Translations under genes and position numbers: made by a program
Shown here: positions 46,277-60,172 of the stretch, in pieces
Position numbering within the stretch: the first letter of the stretch is position 1
Layout: each line of letters begins with the position of its first letter
DNA from: Entonaema liquescens
Lineage: Eukaryota; Ascomycota; Sordariomycetes; Xylariales; Xylariaceae
DNA: 64,000 nucleotides
Direction of reading: 5' to 3'
Assembly (NCBI GenBank): GCA_902805475.1
Contig: CADCSX010000009.1
Span: forward strand, 2,108,001-2,172,000
The notes under the pieces: model-generated
The model's input: only the letters and a program-made list of their open reading frames with translations
What the model was told of the DNA's origin: nothing
Database searches by the model: none

Positions 46277-49200
46277 TTAGACGTTCCCCAAGCATTCAAT
46301 GCCAGGGTTCGCGCTTCGAAGCTGTCTTATGAACCTGCGTATCTGAATCTTGCCAGATAGGAGCTTACTTTCCTTGCTCTGTCCAAAAACGAGCTTCCAC
46401 CATGAACCACCCTTGTTGTTCAATACTAGAATACTAGTTCCGTCGGATGCTGGAATATTCTCTCGTGAGAAGCTGGTTACTTCCATTAGATCAATCGTCA
46501 CGTCTACCGGACCCCGCCAGGTCGCTATCATCTTTCGATCGTTATCATAGAAGAGCTTGATGCAATCTTCTTCGTCGCCCGACCTCTTCCAAGATATTTC
46601 GCCATTGCTACATTGTGACAGTTCAAAGTCTGCATTGCCTGGGGATATTGTAGCATTGGCAAAGGGGTTCTTGATGGGCTTGGGAGTTATAAGAGTCTTC
46701 GTGGCTGTAGGTAAGCTGGTAGACGAAGTAGTTATTTCTGTGCTGGGCTGGCTTTCCTTATGCTCTCTTGCCTTATTCTCGTCTTCCTTCTGCCGTGTGA
46801 TCTGGATTGTCTCACCAGCGGTGATTTGTCTATTTTCGACGAATTCTTCTCGGCCCACCCTAATTTCGTCTCCAGTTCTTGGATCATCACACTTACTGTC
46901 AACGCGCACCGCCCCTTTTGCGTTGGAGGCCTTGGTATTTTCGCAGGGATTACACCGAATTTCGTCGTTGATATTCAACTTGACGTCACTGGGAGCCCCA
47001 TGGCTAGGAGACGAGATGTCCTGATATCCATTAATATTTCTATTGCCGGTATGGGCTTCCCTGTGCCCTTTCAATCCAGTGGTAGGCGCTTCTGCAATGA
47101 GGGATTTGAGAAAAGCTGTGAAATCTAGTTTCGACAAGTCAATAGGATTATTGACTTGAGGTTGAGGGGCGCTGGTAGCCCTATCTCCCATAGGCGGATT
47201 ATCTAACTGGCCACTGCGTCGCATTGTGTGGATGTCTTCCGATTTCCTCGTTTTAGACGCGTGGCTTTCGTGAGATTCTCGTAAGTTTGTAGAGGATGAG
47301 CATGCCTGTCTCGCGAGCTCTCGTGCTGATTCCACTCCTGTACGTATCGATATGGAGGGTTGATTCTCCCTTGATTCTTCGGTTGTATCAGTTAACATCT
47401 CTAATTTTCCAGTGCTTTCTATGCTTCGTAGTCCATAAAATGCCCAGGGGCGATCCAAGGAGCCACTTGTCTCTGTAGCATGTAAAGGAGGGTTGTCCCA
47501 ATCATCTATTACGGACTCGGAGGTGGTTTCAATATCGGATCCGGAAGTGGAATAATCCTCATCGCCAGGAATTTCTCCTCCCTTCTCACGCCACTCTTCC
47601 ACAAGCATTTCTGTATTCGCCGTAGAGATTGACATCGCTTCCGAGTTGGAGTTTATGCTCTCTGAATCGTCTTTATCTACTGACGGATCGGGGTTCATAG
47701 TAATGGAAAGGCTTTCGCGTCCTTCATGCCCGATTGCATTAGTAGACCCGTCTCTAAGCGGGGAGATCGGGGAGATCGACGGAGTCCGTGACATGGGGGC
47801 TAGTTGGTTGATCAATAGAGGTACAACATAGAGGTGAAGAAAAGACATGTTTGAATAGGCTACTCACGGTAAAGACGGGCTTTTTCTCTTTCTTCCCACG
47901 TCCTAAAGCCTTCTCTCTCAGCAATCCAGCGACAGGCAGCATTGAAAGGGTGGTCAGGTTCAGGAGGTGGTGTGCGCTTATACAGAGGGAACTTCGTCAG
48001 ATGTCGAGCCGAGAGCCATGCTACGGTTTGAAACTCGTCGAAGAACATAACGGGGAACTTCCTCGAACCCATTTTTGCGCCACCGTCTTGATATCCCGAT
48101 GCCCAGCCAACTATCTTATTTGATCCGTAGATATAGCAACTTGGCGGGGAGGAAGCTTTATCTAGTAAGCCAGTAGCGTTGAGGGTAGTGTTCTTCAGAC
48201 CGCTTCCATCCTGGCTATCCCACCCGAGTATCATAACAGGGTAGACTTCATTGTTGTCTTCCGTACCGCTATTGGATTTCCAACGGCCATGGTATATCTT
48301 GAAGGTCTTGGGGTTAGTGATTATCTTTTGTGAGTTGGCCCGTCGATTCATCGGAGTGTCTGATTTCTGACGATCCGGAACTTCTGATTTCTTCGGAGTA
48401 AGATCTGGGCCCAGTTTGGCCGTCCCTGACGAAGATGACTTATTTCTTTTTCGATACGTCCTCTTCTGCATCTTATCTCTTTTCTTAGACTGCTTTTCTG
48501 TCTTGGCAAGAGGTGGTTTATATCCATTTGCGTAAGCTTCCAGTGCAACGTCGTTGTTGAGTTTGGCGAGCTTTTCATTGCAATCAGTCACCAGATAACC
48601 TAGCGTCTTAACGGCCATATCCCTGTTTCTATCAGGAAAGCCATGACTTAGGCCATTAAGATGCCTAGCGGCTCCTTGGATAGCATTCTTGGTAAAACGG
48701 GCCGCATGTTTCTCGCACTTGAGGATATACCAGTTCTTACTATTTTCTGGCCACTCGATAATCGTATCCTTGTGTTTTGCATTTCCGTTCTGGTAGACCT
48801 CGTCGAATTTGATGGTTCGAGCTGGGAAATGGACATCTTCATCTAAGGGAGTGACGGCTGGGGTTTGGAGGGATTGGTTAGTTTGTCGATACACAGCCGC
48901 TTAGGGGCCTGTTCTTTTGACATGGATGCCTTGCGTTTTTAGACTGGACTCGCATTATCAGACGTTTCTCTCCATATATGATTTCGTGCTGGACAGTGCA
49001 AGTCAGGGATTCATCGGCCTGGCTTCGATCCTGAGGTTCGGAAGAGCTCCATGACATATATTGATGATCCTTCTCCATGCGATTAGACTTGGTACTTACA
49101 TCTTGAGGTAGTGAGATGAGATCGCTTTTAACATCAGCTTGTGCATTTCTTCCGCCATTTGAAGCCAGTGTGACTTGGAGTCCCTCGTAATAAGCAATTT

Positions 49201-49510
49201 CATGACGGCCGCGTTCCGCCTTTTGTTCCTTCTCGATTATTGCGGTTCTTTTCTGATAGCTGATGTCGATCTGTCGCATATCACTCTTGAGGCTCTTTTC
49301 AGCCATAGGCAAGATGATGTCCCTATACACGGTCGAGGGTACAATTGCCTTCAATTCTTGCAGGTCACGTTCGCTGCTCTCGCGAAGCTCCTGCTTCTCC
49401 TTTTCAAGTAAATCCTCATGGAAAGCAAGTTCTTTGCTATGCTTGTCTATCATAGATACCTTCTCCCTGGTCCATTTTTCATGGAATTCTGGAGGGACTG
49501 GAGGGTCCAT
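46277..49510 (-). CDS. Large fungal hypothetical protein, probably nuclear, two frame breaks
   Basis: I read one gene with exons 49,510-49,100, 49,030-47,868 and 47,799-46,277. Intron 1 is 69 bases (GTAAGT...CAG) and could be retained because it keeps frame; intron 2 is 68 bases (GTGAGT...TAG). Two overlapping frames near 48,878-48,894 are reconciled if one base is added in the TTTTT run at 48,936-48,940 and one near 48,874-48,879. The total then becomes 1,032 residues. Parts: an N-terminal coiled coil (about 1-110), a basic KKRK patch, a conserved block TIKFDEVYQNGNAKHKDTI...WYILKCEKH, a block YPVMILGWDSQDGS...FPVMFFDEFQTVAWL, then an acidic Ser-rich middle and a globular C terminus (IKLFYDNDRKMIATWRGPV). 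I do not know its function. Confidence 0.65.
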
Positions 49511-52283
49511 TTTATGAAAGATGATATGATTGCTTGCACTAGCAACTACCCAATCTGGTTGACTGGTGATAATGGATCAAGTGAAGCAGATGAGATATGT
49601 GAGGAAGCATTAAAAGTAGAGCCCCAAGGTGAACATAGTATGGGATGTGTGGTTCCGGACAATATCGAAGGAGACGTCCTAAATATAGGCATCCAAGTCA
49701 GTATCACAATACAAGAGACAGCGACGAGAAAAGCATATATATGCAGAGAAGGATAGGAGGAAGATAATGCTGACCGAATAATAGGGTAGGTCTATGTAGA
49801 TTCCCCTAATAATAATATCAGGTACTGGATAGTCGGGTATGTGCTTGTTTGTGTCTGTAGGCCACTAATACTAGGTACTCAAGGACGAGTTTACATGGTG
49901 AGGAGTCCGACCTTAGGAAATGAGTGTTGGGGCAAAAGTTTAATAGATTTTAATAGGATAACTAATAGAAATAATTCTATTAATTTTCTTGGTGCGTTAC
50001 GAATATGTTGCTCGATATACTCTATGGGGCAATTAAGAAGAAAATTTAAATAAAAGATTGCTGGTTGGCTCTTACCTTAGAACTCAAGCCTAAGCTTCGT
50101 TAACTCCCCTAAGAAGGCGCATCGGACGCGTAGCTACTTCATGTTAGTGTATGTCCGTACTGTAAAAGCAACCGCAATGGATTATGTGGTGAAGAATAAA
50201 TACCTTAGGTACATTAGGCAGAATAACTGACTAAGGTACCTAGCCACTTGAAAAGGAACTTATAATAACAATTAATATAAAAGTTGTATGTGGTTAGCTA
50301 CTTACATACTACGTTACCCGCGACATTCAGAAACAAGCGCGACGAGATAGAAAAAAAAGCGGCGGGGGATAAGTATTTATACGTCCCATCTTAATAATAA
50401 GTATAAATATTTTCAAAATACCTAGTTTTCTTTGGTTTTTTTTTTTTTATGTTGCTTGGCGTTAATACACGTAAAAGCTAATGTAAGCTACCGAGTAAAT
50501 AATCAAATACCCTGTTAATTGGGAATTTATCGGGGATGTATTGGTACTTAGAAAGATGATCATTGTATAAGTAGTTTAATGTTGCTTGTCATATGCACAA
50601 GTTTCATAGTTGTGGTGTTGTTGATCATATAAGGGGTTAAAAGCTAAGTATCGAAAGATTTCACTCTCATAACTATTGGTTAATGAAACCCATGCTTATG
50701 AAATTCGGCGGTCCTAGCGCTTCTTTTAAATCACACACTCGGGATCCCGACTAAACTCGGGATGCGATACTATTGGCTAGTGATCGATGCTAGAATCTTC
50801 TGCTTGGCATATCTTTGTTATTAGCGCACTTGGACCACACCATATATACATGTATGTATAGATACCTAACATTATCATAAGTCAAAATACATGTACTGTA
50901 CTATCTCCAAACCTACCATTTCCCTCGCCATGTTCCACGAACAGCGACAGTTGCAGCTCTCCTCGTAGAATAACATCCAATAGCATCATGTGTTTTATGC
51001 AAGACGTAGGCTTCCCGACACACTGCTTCCTGGTTGTGACTCATTACCACACCTACTCCAACAATTGTCTATTACAACTGCGATGCGTTGGCTTTGCAGG
51101 AAACGTCTATGGCTTTTAAAGATGATCCAATCTAATTATATGTTGAGTAATGTAACGTTTATAATTCTGTGGCAAAATAAATTGGAGAGCGAGTATTTAT
51201 TAACCAGCAGTTATACCAATTGCTTCTTGAAGGTACCTACTTATTGTTGTTGTAAATCAATCATTCCCCTATTTACTCAACTTAATGGCGGAAACATTTT
51301 ACCAGTGCTGCTTATATAAAGCGATTAAGCTGCTTAGAGAACGACAATATCATACAAACTTCAAAGACCTTTTATAAACTCTTGCATTAAAAGTTAAGCG
51401 ACCTTTTCAAAGCTATCCACCCTTGCGTATGGAATTATTATATCTATAATACAATTAGTTCCATAAATGCTTAGGATACCCAGGATTAAAACAAAAACAC
51501 AACACCTGCTGGGCCAAAAAATATGTTGAGAGTGATGTGAAGTATAATCAACAACGTGCTTAACAATTCCGTTGTAAGCATAATTCCGATTACGCAAGCG
51601 AAGGCAAAAGAAGCTGCTTAAGGGCAAGTTCGTAAGTAGACGATACCTGAGATAATTTTAACACGATGAAATAAGAGACCGTGGCAGGAGTAATGATCAT
51701 CTTTATGAGGGGGGACAAGGTGCTTCTGGTGTCCCTGCAAAGGGGAGGGGGAGGGGAAGGGAGGAAGCATGCATCCGTTGACTTGGATTATCATTAGCGA
51801 ACCGACTCTTCCCAGTATTCAGCGCGTCTACTCTACTCTACCGTGCTAGAACGAGGGTTGTACACCTCCTTGCATTTCAAAGGCACTTATATGAGTAACT
51901 GCTTAGATCCAAGGTACGTAATCAATTCATTAAGATATGATTCTGACTTATTATTCTTTGGCCATCCTTAGATCCGATGCTGGGAGCATCGATCCTAAGT
52001 TATAGAGCCAAGGAAATGATGTCTAAGAACCCATAGAAGCCTGGGCAAGTATGAGACGACTTGCAGGTTCTGATGTCATGAAATATTTAGAAACTCTTAT
52101 CATTATGGCAAAACCGCTAGTATGAACGAGGCATGTACCTGCCCAGCAAATTGCCTTGCCTTGCCTTACCTTGCCGCCCAGAATTAGCAGCCATTTCAAC
52201 TCCATACCAGATCTTTCCGTTTACTAGTTTACAAAAACCCCTTCTGGGTACAGATGTCGTCGAAGTGGGCATACGTGGTTCGT
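49511..52283. other. Long gene-free region
   Basis: About 2.8 kb between the large hypothetical gene and the 3' end of TOR. It contains GGTACCTA-type motifs near 50,204-50,243, a short T tract near 50,441, a purine-rich stretch at about 51,740-51,770 and a (ccttg)n microsatellite near 52,148-52,172 downstream of TOR. Open frames at 50,990-51,319 and 51,394-51,627 have no domains. Confidence 0.5.
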
Positions 52284-55200
52284 TCACCAGAACGAACACC
52301 AACCAATATAATGCTGGCAGAGGTTCTCAAGCTTAGTTGCTTCCATGATTAGTTTGTTAACCTGCGTCAAGATATCCAACTCTTCGGTCGGCTTGAAATC
52401 GCGGCCAGTCAGCTTCTGGTTGACACGGTCCAACACTTCGACCGCGCGAGCGTTTGTATCTCGGCCATCTCGCCGTCAAGCATCTGGCCTGTACCATTAA
52501 TAAGACTTGAATTTGTGCGTGCCCTAGCTCGAGAACCTGGCGGACCACCGGGATGAGCCGATTCAACGGCGCCGGTGGCTTGCTGAGCAGCCAGGAATTC
52601 GGAGGGCGGGTGTTCGGAATCTAGGATGCTCGGTCTACGGGCTCGCTGGGCACCAGCGCCCAAGGACGACTCGCGGTCGGAGCGGAAGTTGGGACCAACG
52701 GGAGAGGCAGCATTTGTGAGACGCCAGGTTAGCAATGGGTCGTGGATAAACTATAACACTTCGGTGTTAGCAAGAACATGTAAAAACCTCGAATAGTAAC
52801 AATGATCACTTACAGCTTCCAGAACGGCCATAACACTTTCTTTATTCTCCCGAAGAACACGCATAACATGCTCACACGTGATCCGGAAGCTACCCTCGAT
52901 GTTGCTAACTTCCATTGCGTAGGTAAGCATTCTAGTAAGGCGGAACGGGACTCGTTCGGGATATTTGTCTCGCTTCATGGCAACTTCAAAACAGTCACCG
53001 AAGTCGATATGGATGATCTTTCCAGTAATGCGGTCGAGCATTAGATTGCTTGGATGTCTATCACCAAGACCAAGGATGTAGCCAACCATGCTCATGACAC
53101 CTAAACTGCGCGTGTAGTTCGTACGTCTTTCTAGCCAGGCCTCGGAGCTCTTGCTCTTCAACCACAATACACGATATAGGTCCTGACCCGTGGTGTTGTC
53201 TAGCGCATAACCAAAGACTTCAACCTTTTGCATCAGAGTAAGGTTATCGTAGTCTGGTGCCATCTGTAACATGATACGGTGCTCTATGTTAAGGAGGATC
53301 TTACGGCTCTCGCGATACTCGCGGATCAGCACATGTAATGTATCACTGTTCGGCACCCAGCCGAGAAGTCCCGAGTTTTGGCTGAGGGGTATAGCTGGAT
53401 ATTGCTGAATGCTTAGGTGGCGTTTGTAACACTCGGAATCGTTGGCGAGCAGCGTATTACACAAACCGAACAACTGCATAACACGTTCGTCTTGTCGAAT
53501 ATCCTCATGTCCCTTCAATAGGAAAGAGTATTGGTTCCCATCACTTCCGTTAGTATTCAACTTTCTTGGCCGCTGCTTTGAGTTAATCACGCTGAAGGTC
53601 GAATCGAATGAGAGGATGCGAATAATGGGGGCGCCACTCCGATATTGGCCAGGGACTGCTAGGTCGAGATTCTTGGCTGCTAGCAATTTCGGAGAGCAAT
53701 ACGCAAGCTCCAGAGTAGACATTTGCGGTAGTTGCCTCCCAATCCGACGGAACACCTGGTAGTATAGATCCCACGCTTGGTTAAGATCGTTTACATCGTG
53801 ACTGGATTCGTACTGACGACACCATTCCCGTGCTTCGGTGAGATCTCGGCCAAAGGTCTGCGCAAAGCTGATCTCGCGCAACGTCTCTGGTCCTCGCTCA
53901 AGTAGCTCATGCAATGGTCCCAGAGTAGCGAACATGCCTTCGATGTTATGATCTCCAAAGTACAGTCGAGAAGCCTCTTCGAGTCCTTCATGCCAAAGCT
54001 CGTGCCATAACACTGCGACGCGGATCAGTTCGTGACTAACCGTGTCAGCTTGCTCTACAAGCTTGGCACTATGTGCACGCATGCTATCCATAATGAGCGC
54101 CGCCGACTTCGATCTTCTGGAACTCTGAGCCGATTTCATTGCTACGGTTAGGGGATACACAAGGGCTTGAGGATGATTTCGCCCAACATCGGCGAGTAAG
54201 TTGTGAATAGACTGACGTACTCGCGTGTTGGGTTGATTAATCCGAGCGATGAGCTGCGGGATCACCTCCAGCCACGTATCAACGCTGACGGTCCCGAAAC
54301 CTTGAGTAACAGCCGCGTTGACCTCGCTGTTGCCACCATGTGCAAACCATAAAGTGAGGAGACGTAGGGTATCCTGAAGAGCACTTCCTGACGATAGTGC
54401 GATAGACTTAAAGAAACCTTGGACAGCGGGGACGACGTGGTTGATGATGATAGTTGAATCTGGCCTCGGGACGTTTCTATCAGCGGGAGGCGTAAGAGCC
54501 TGAACAATTTCGAAGTTAGCCAAAGCCCATGCGTGCCAGGCCTTGTACCATTTCGGGCTGTATTGTGTAGCTTTCGAATAGGAAGTTAATATGTCTTGAA
54601 CATTGTGGTGCTGCCAGTCGTGTTTGTTTAAGGCGACTTGCCACTCTCCCTGCTTTAGGAAGCATTTTGCGAGAAGAACCGTTTGATCTTGTATTAGCTT
54701 CTGCGCTCTGGAGCTGGGAATACCCGCGTCCATCCCATTAGGATAGCCGTAGTCGTTTATCGGGTCTACTCCGTTAGGCGCAGCTTGTATTGACGCTCTC
54801 GCCATCTCAAGGCTCTGGGCGGAATCGGCTGTGAACTCCCTAAGGCAGAATAGCGTTTTCTCCGGATGGCCTGTCTGGCGTAATTTTGCCTGTTGGCCGT
54901 ATTCCCAGTAGAACTTTAAGACCGCGTAGACTATTTGTGGTGGTATCCTCGTGGCTGTGCCCTGCTGAGGCGGGCTGTTCTGACTCCAATAGGGTATTAT
55001 GTTCTCAAGAGGATGGTCGGTGCCGATAAGTTGTTTGAGAGACTTCTCTGCGAGGCCCATCCTTCCAGACTTTCGGCATAGGTTTGCGAACTTAATCCAC
55101 ATGTGCATATTCTCCGCCGGGCTGATAACCAAGCAGCGGAGTCTAAGCATGCGTTGCCAAACCTCAACATTTCTCTGGCATCCTTTGAGACGACTCTCCC

Positions 55201-58200
55201 ACGTGCGTCGCATCGTAGCCTTCTTTCTCTCGTCGGCCTGCTTATAAACGATAATCTCCTCGAGTTCCGCAAGCATTTGCACTCGCACAATAACCTGGTA
55301 CGCACGGTTGTAGGATTCGCTCACGAGCGCACTTAGTTCGGTATCGAGTCCTTCACGCGTTTGTTGAATACAGGTGGCAGCTTCTCGGAACTGATTACGA
55401 TGCAAGGCAAGTAGTGCGCCAAAAAATGAACGGTCTGGCGAACTTCGCTTCATGGACTGTAGATAGTTATCCATCGAGTCCCACTTACCCAGGCCCCAAG
55501 CGGCCGCGGTCGCCAGTGGTGCAATGCGCCTTTGGATCTCAGGCGCCGAATTTGCCCACGTATTGCTCGTCAAGCTGGCCAGGGCATCCCACTCCCCAAG
55601 GGCATGCAAGCAACGCATTTTGCCCATTACGATTTCGAGCGGGACAGCTTGATCTCTTGGCATCTCTGCCTCTCTCTTGTTATAAAATTGCAAGGCCTCT
55701 TCCCATCGTTCTAACTTTTCGAACCAAGTCTCTCTAAGCTGAATACCGTCCTTATAAAGCTGCGCTTTGCGAAGAATGCCAATAGCAGCATCGTATTGCT
55801 GAAGTTGATTGTTTATAACAATCAAAGCTTCGACGGCCGGTCCGCTTTGGTCCTGCAAAAATTCTAATTCTTTGTAATGAAGGGCCTTTGCATACGCGTG
55901 ACAGCGGCCAGCCTCCCTACCAAGGACCCTAATATCAATAGGCAAGGCCTTGTCGTCATGCTCCATGAATTCGGCCAAGTTGAGTAGGAGTCCGAGTAGG
56001 TCTGGTGGCACATTCTGGGATCGTATAGCATTCTCAATGTTCTGTATGAGCTCGTCCTGAAATTGCTCGTAGAGCTCGCTCCAGCAGGAGACGAAAGCCG
56101 AATTGAACAATTCGCGGGCGAGGGGGAGATGCACACTACCCAAAATAGCGCAGGCACGTAGGGCATGGTTGGGTGATTCTGTCAAAAGAGTAGTGCTGAA
56201 GCGTCGAAGCCATTCTTGCCAGTCTTCCTTAGTAGACTTGCCTTTGGTATCCCAGGCGGCCTTCAAGTGAATCGCGTTCATCTCGAGTTTTTTGTTGCCA
56301 AGGTCCGCAAAAGACGGCTCGTCTAACTGGTCAATGAACCGCGTCTCTGAACTCAGATCTTGAGGTAAGGCTTCTCCTTTCTGCAGCTTGCTTATGAGAA
56401 GCTCGTAGTTTTGGTGTTGGATCTGGCTAGCCTGTAGGACTTTGTTCACGGTGCCCATGAAGTGCAGATAATCCCGACCGAGCTGTTGAATTAACGCACA
56501 AAGAGTATCCAGCGCTGCTACGCGCAGGGATGACTCTCCACTGGCAAGAATCCTAGTCAGTGGGTGGATAATTTTGGCGGCGTAGTCGTTCAGATTGACC
56601 TGGCGAGAGATCTTGCCGATAGTCTCGATAGCTGATTTCCGTAAGAATGTGGGCTGACCTTGCTTTTCGAACGTCCGTACGACCACAGGAATGATCAAAT
56701 GCATATACTCCTCACTACTAGAGCCGAATACCAGGAAGGCATGCAATACCTTCTCAGAAGGAATTCGCTTAGTAGTCGTATCCTTCTCTAGGACACCAAG
56801 CATCGCGGGGAGCAGGCCTGCGAGATAGATCTTAAACTCTCCCTCCAATGACCTGGAGATAGCTTCAACAAGTGATAGTATTGTAGCCTGAAGCGAGGGC
56901 GACGTATCCCAATAATTGTGAAGCGTGTCGATAATCTGTGGTAGGTAATTCCTAATATGCTGTCGCACGATACTAACTAGTGTTGCTAACTGGTTGAAAT
57001 ATGACTCGAGACGACTCTGTGGGCAGTCCCTGATGACTTCCAAGAACGCCGGGATGATACGGTCCAGAAACTGGACACACTCTAGCCCGAGCGTGCGAAA
57101 AATATTCATAATCGCTTCAATAACCGCGGCATGGTGCGGGGCAAGTGAACTGTCTTTTAGAATATTCAGGAGTGCGTTGATCACGACGGTAGGATAATAC
57201 TCCTTATTAGAGGGTGTCAACCCTGTCATCATGAGCGAAATATCGGTCATCCTATTCGTCTCAACGCGTCGTTTGGCGTCGGGAGCACGCTCCTCTACTT
57301 GCTGTTCGTTATTTAGATTAGCCTTCTATCTATACAAATGCGACGTCTCCTGGGGATACTTCGGGGTTCTGTCAAGGGGCTTGATAGAGATTCCCTGGTA
57401 CTTCACTTGAAGAGCCGGGTCCTGGTCCGAGGTGAGAGGACTTCCAGTCTCGCCCCCGTGTTTTCCTAACCTATGGACACACCACCAGGTGAAGTCGTCG
57501 TGGGGATTCCGTACCTGATGTCTGTAAGGATCTAGCGCTCCTAAAATTCCCATCAACTTGATCGTTTCCTGCCGCAGAGGTCCACGCTGGGGCTCAGCAC
57601 GAATAATGTGCTGAAGTAGGTCGAGGAGCTCAGGGTACTCGAGGTAAGGGTCAATAACATAACCTGAGTTACTGGCAAGTTGACCAAGTGTGTGCAAGGC
57701 GGCTTCTCGCTTGACATTAGAGGCGTGGTCCTTCAACGCAGCAATAATGATCGGCATAAGCTTATCCTTATAGGGAAGCATGTCTTCCCCCTACAGTCGC
57801 AAGCTCGCCGATTGCCTTAAGAATAGTGGCTGCAACGGCGTGATTCGAGTCCCCAGCCTTTGGGAGGAGTACCGAAATCATAGGCTCGACATATGGTTTG
57901 ATTAATCCTTGGGCGTTTTGCACTAAGTGGCTGAGCAATTTTGCGCTCTCCTCTTTATTGCGTGGGGCATCCGAAAACTCGAGCTCAGTAAGCATCTGTA
58001 TCAGTGTCTTACGTAGAGAAGGGATCACATAGGCCGGATTGTATCGTGCTAGCCGCCCTATGATCGAGATTGCTACTTCCCTGATTTCGAACACTTCATC
58101 ATTGAGCGCGAAGAACAACGTCCGAATGTTTTCAGCTTTTGCGAGATGTGGATCGAACCGCTCGTCGAGAGCCGCAAGAACGGTCCGCCGTATATTCGGT

Positions 58201-60172
58201 TCCGGGTCGGATACACCTACAGTTAATAACTTCTCGATGACGTCCCCGACAACCTGCAACGCGTGGTAACTTGTTTGGTTCACGATTGGATCCCTGACAT
58301 AGAGTTGGCAGCAAGTGAGGGCGGCTGCTTCGCGGATCTCGGGATCGTCGTCTTCAACATATTTGATGGCAACGTCGCGGACGAATTCGTTAAGAATATG
58401 ACCTTCATATATCGTTAGCATGCAACGTCTCTAAGACTGAAGGATCTTGCTCGAGGTGGGAGGTGGAGAAGGGGGTCTCTGAGCCAATAATTGGCTGAGA
58501 TCAAGGATAACAAGGGACTTGGGGCATCAGAATGGATAAACTCGTTACCTGAGAAGTCGAAGCTTCCTAACGTATTCAAAGCCAGCTTCACCTCAGCCTT
58601 CCGATGCTCATAGGCTTGAGGATCTTTCGCATCTTTGGGAATGATAGGGACGGACGAGAGAGTATTCGGGGTAGGAGCTCCAAGGGGTTTGAAGGGCTCT
58701 CCGCACAGGACTTTACTCAGCATATCAAGGAGTCGCTCTTGGATGGTCGCTTTCACAGGTGGTATATAAAATGCCATATCAACTAGGGCCTGTGTGAGTT
58801 TCGGAGTAAGTTCGCACGCAAATATTGGATCCAGAAGTGCTTCCATGTATTTGCTAAGAGTCTGGCCTACCGCAACGGCAAGTCTGCTAATACAATCGAA
58901 AACAGGATCGACGGAGCCCCTTTTTCGAGATTGGATGCTGAGGCCATCCCGAACGTAAATAAGGACGCTGTCGAGATATGGTGCGATGGCACTCTTAACC
59001 GAGTTGGCAATATTTCCGATAGCTAAGAATGCGTCATTTCGTTCCTTATCCTTCTTGAGCATGCCGGATAGGTAAAGCATGAACTTGTGGAGATAGGTAT
59101 GAGCAAAATCGGCCGGGGAATAATTGGCCAGATCAGGGATTAGTAGGACTACCGTCTTACGGATAGTTACGTCGCGATGATCTTTGTTACGGAAGACGAT
59201 TTCACAGGCCTCCTGATAATGCTCCTGCATAAACATGCCTCCCTGCTCAAGAAGCTCCTTAAGAACAAGGAGGGATGCATGGACGTATTCAACAGTGTTT
59301 GTCTTGAGACCGGTGATCGTTTCATTATACATCTTAGTCATCCATGCTTGCTTCATCTCTTGGTCTCGCTCTCGAATAATGCGGAAACAGGCACTAACTG
59401 TCTCTGCGGATGTCGCACGAATCAGTTGGCGCTGGTCGCGAAGACCAACCCATATCAAGTCGAAGATGAGGCCGACATAAGTGTACATCAAGGTAGGCGC
59501 ATTCCGGGCCAGCTCTCTAAGGACTAGGACAGCACTATATCTCTTTTCCTCCACTCTGTCCGACTGAAGCCATTCAAGGGCGGTCTTGACCTCGGATTCG
59601 ACCAATTCGGATATTAATGAACCTCCGGGTCGACAGAGCTTTCCTAGAGCGATTGCTGCGGGTTGCATAGGCACGATATCCTTCCCTCGTAGAATAGTCT
59701 TAAGATTCGCCGTGAATCGGGTGTACTTGGCAGTAACGTCGACGCCTTCAAAATCGACCAGCGCGTCAAGGGCGTAGACACCACCCAAACGTTCGGAAGA
59801 GTCGTTGCCATGGAGCATCAAGGTCGTGATCTTATTATTAACGGAATTATAGAATACATGAAATTGTTCCGACTGGAAGTCTATTGGATCATCGTCAGTT
59901 CATGTCTATAGAGACTAATAGGTGAAGGTCGCGGAGAGGAATCTTTCGATAACGTAGTTGAAAGGGTCGAATTACAGACCTCTGAAACAAACAGCGACTA
60001 AGTCTCTCAGTTGAGCAGCCGCCCGCTTTCGTACTTCGTCTCCAGACCTGTTAGGAATCACGACAATTAGTTGGGACAGCGGGGTTCAGTAAAGCGAAGG
60101 GTCGCACCTTGATTTTAATTCTCTGGTGATATTATCAAGGGCCTCTAGGGCCAGCTGCTGTTGTTGCGCCAT
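52284..60172 (-). CDS. TOR: TOR kinase (target of rapamycin), two apparent frame breaks
   Basis: Six exons: 60,172-60,108, 60,047-59,980, 59,880-58,549, 58,402-57,515, 57,301-52,814 and 52,750-52,284. Introns are 60, 99, 146, 213 and 63 bases, all in matching phase. The product is about 2,436 residues: HEAT repeats, FAT domain, FRB domain (LWHELWHEGLEEASRLYFG), PI3K-like kinase with GLGDRHPSNLML and HIDFGD (Asp2218), and a FATC tail ending YIGWCSFW. Ser1896 in the FRB corresponds to the serine whose mutation gives rapamycin resistance in yeast and human TOR, so binding should be intact. TOR couples nutrient supply to growth. The frame breaks at 57,787-57,791 (C5; two bases needed to give VGGEDM) and 52,453-52,455 (TTT; one base needed to give QNARAVEVL). 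Confidence 0.95.
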
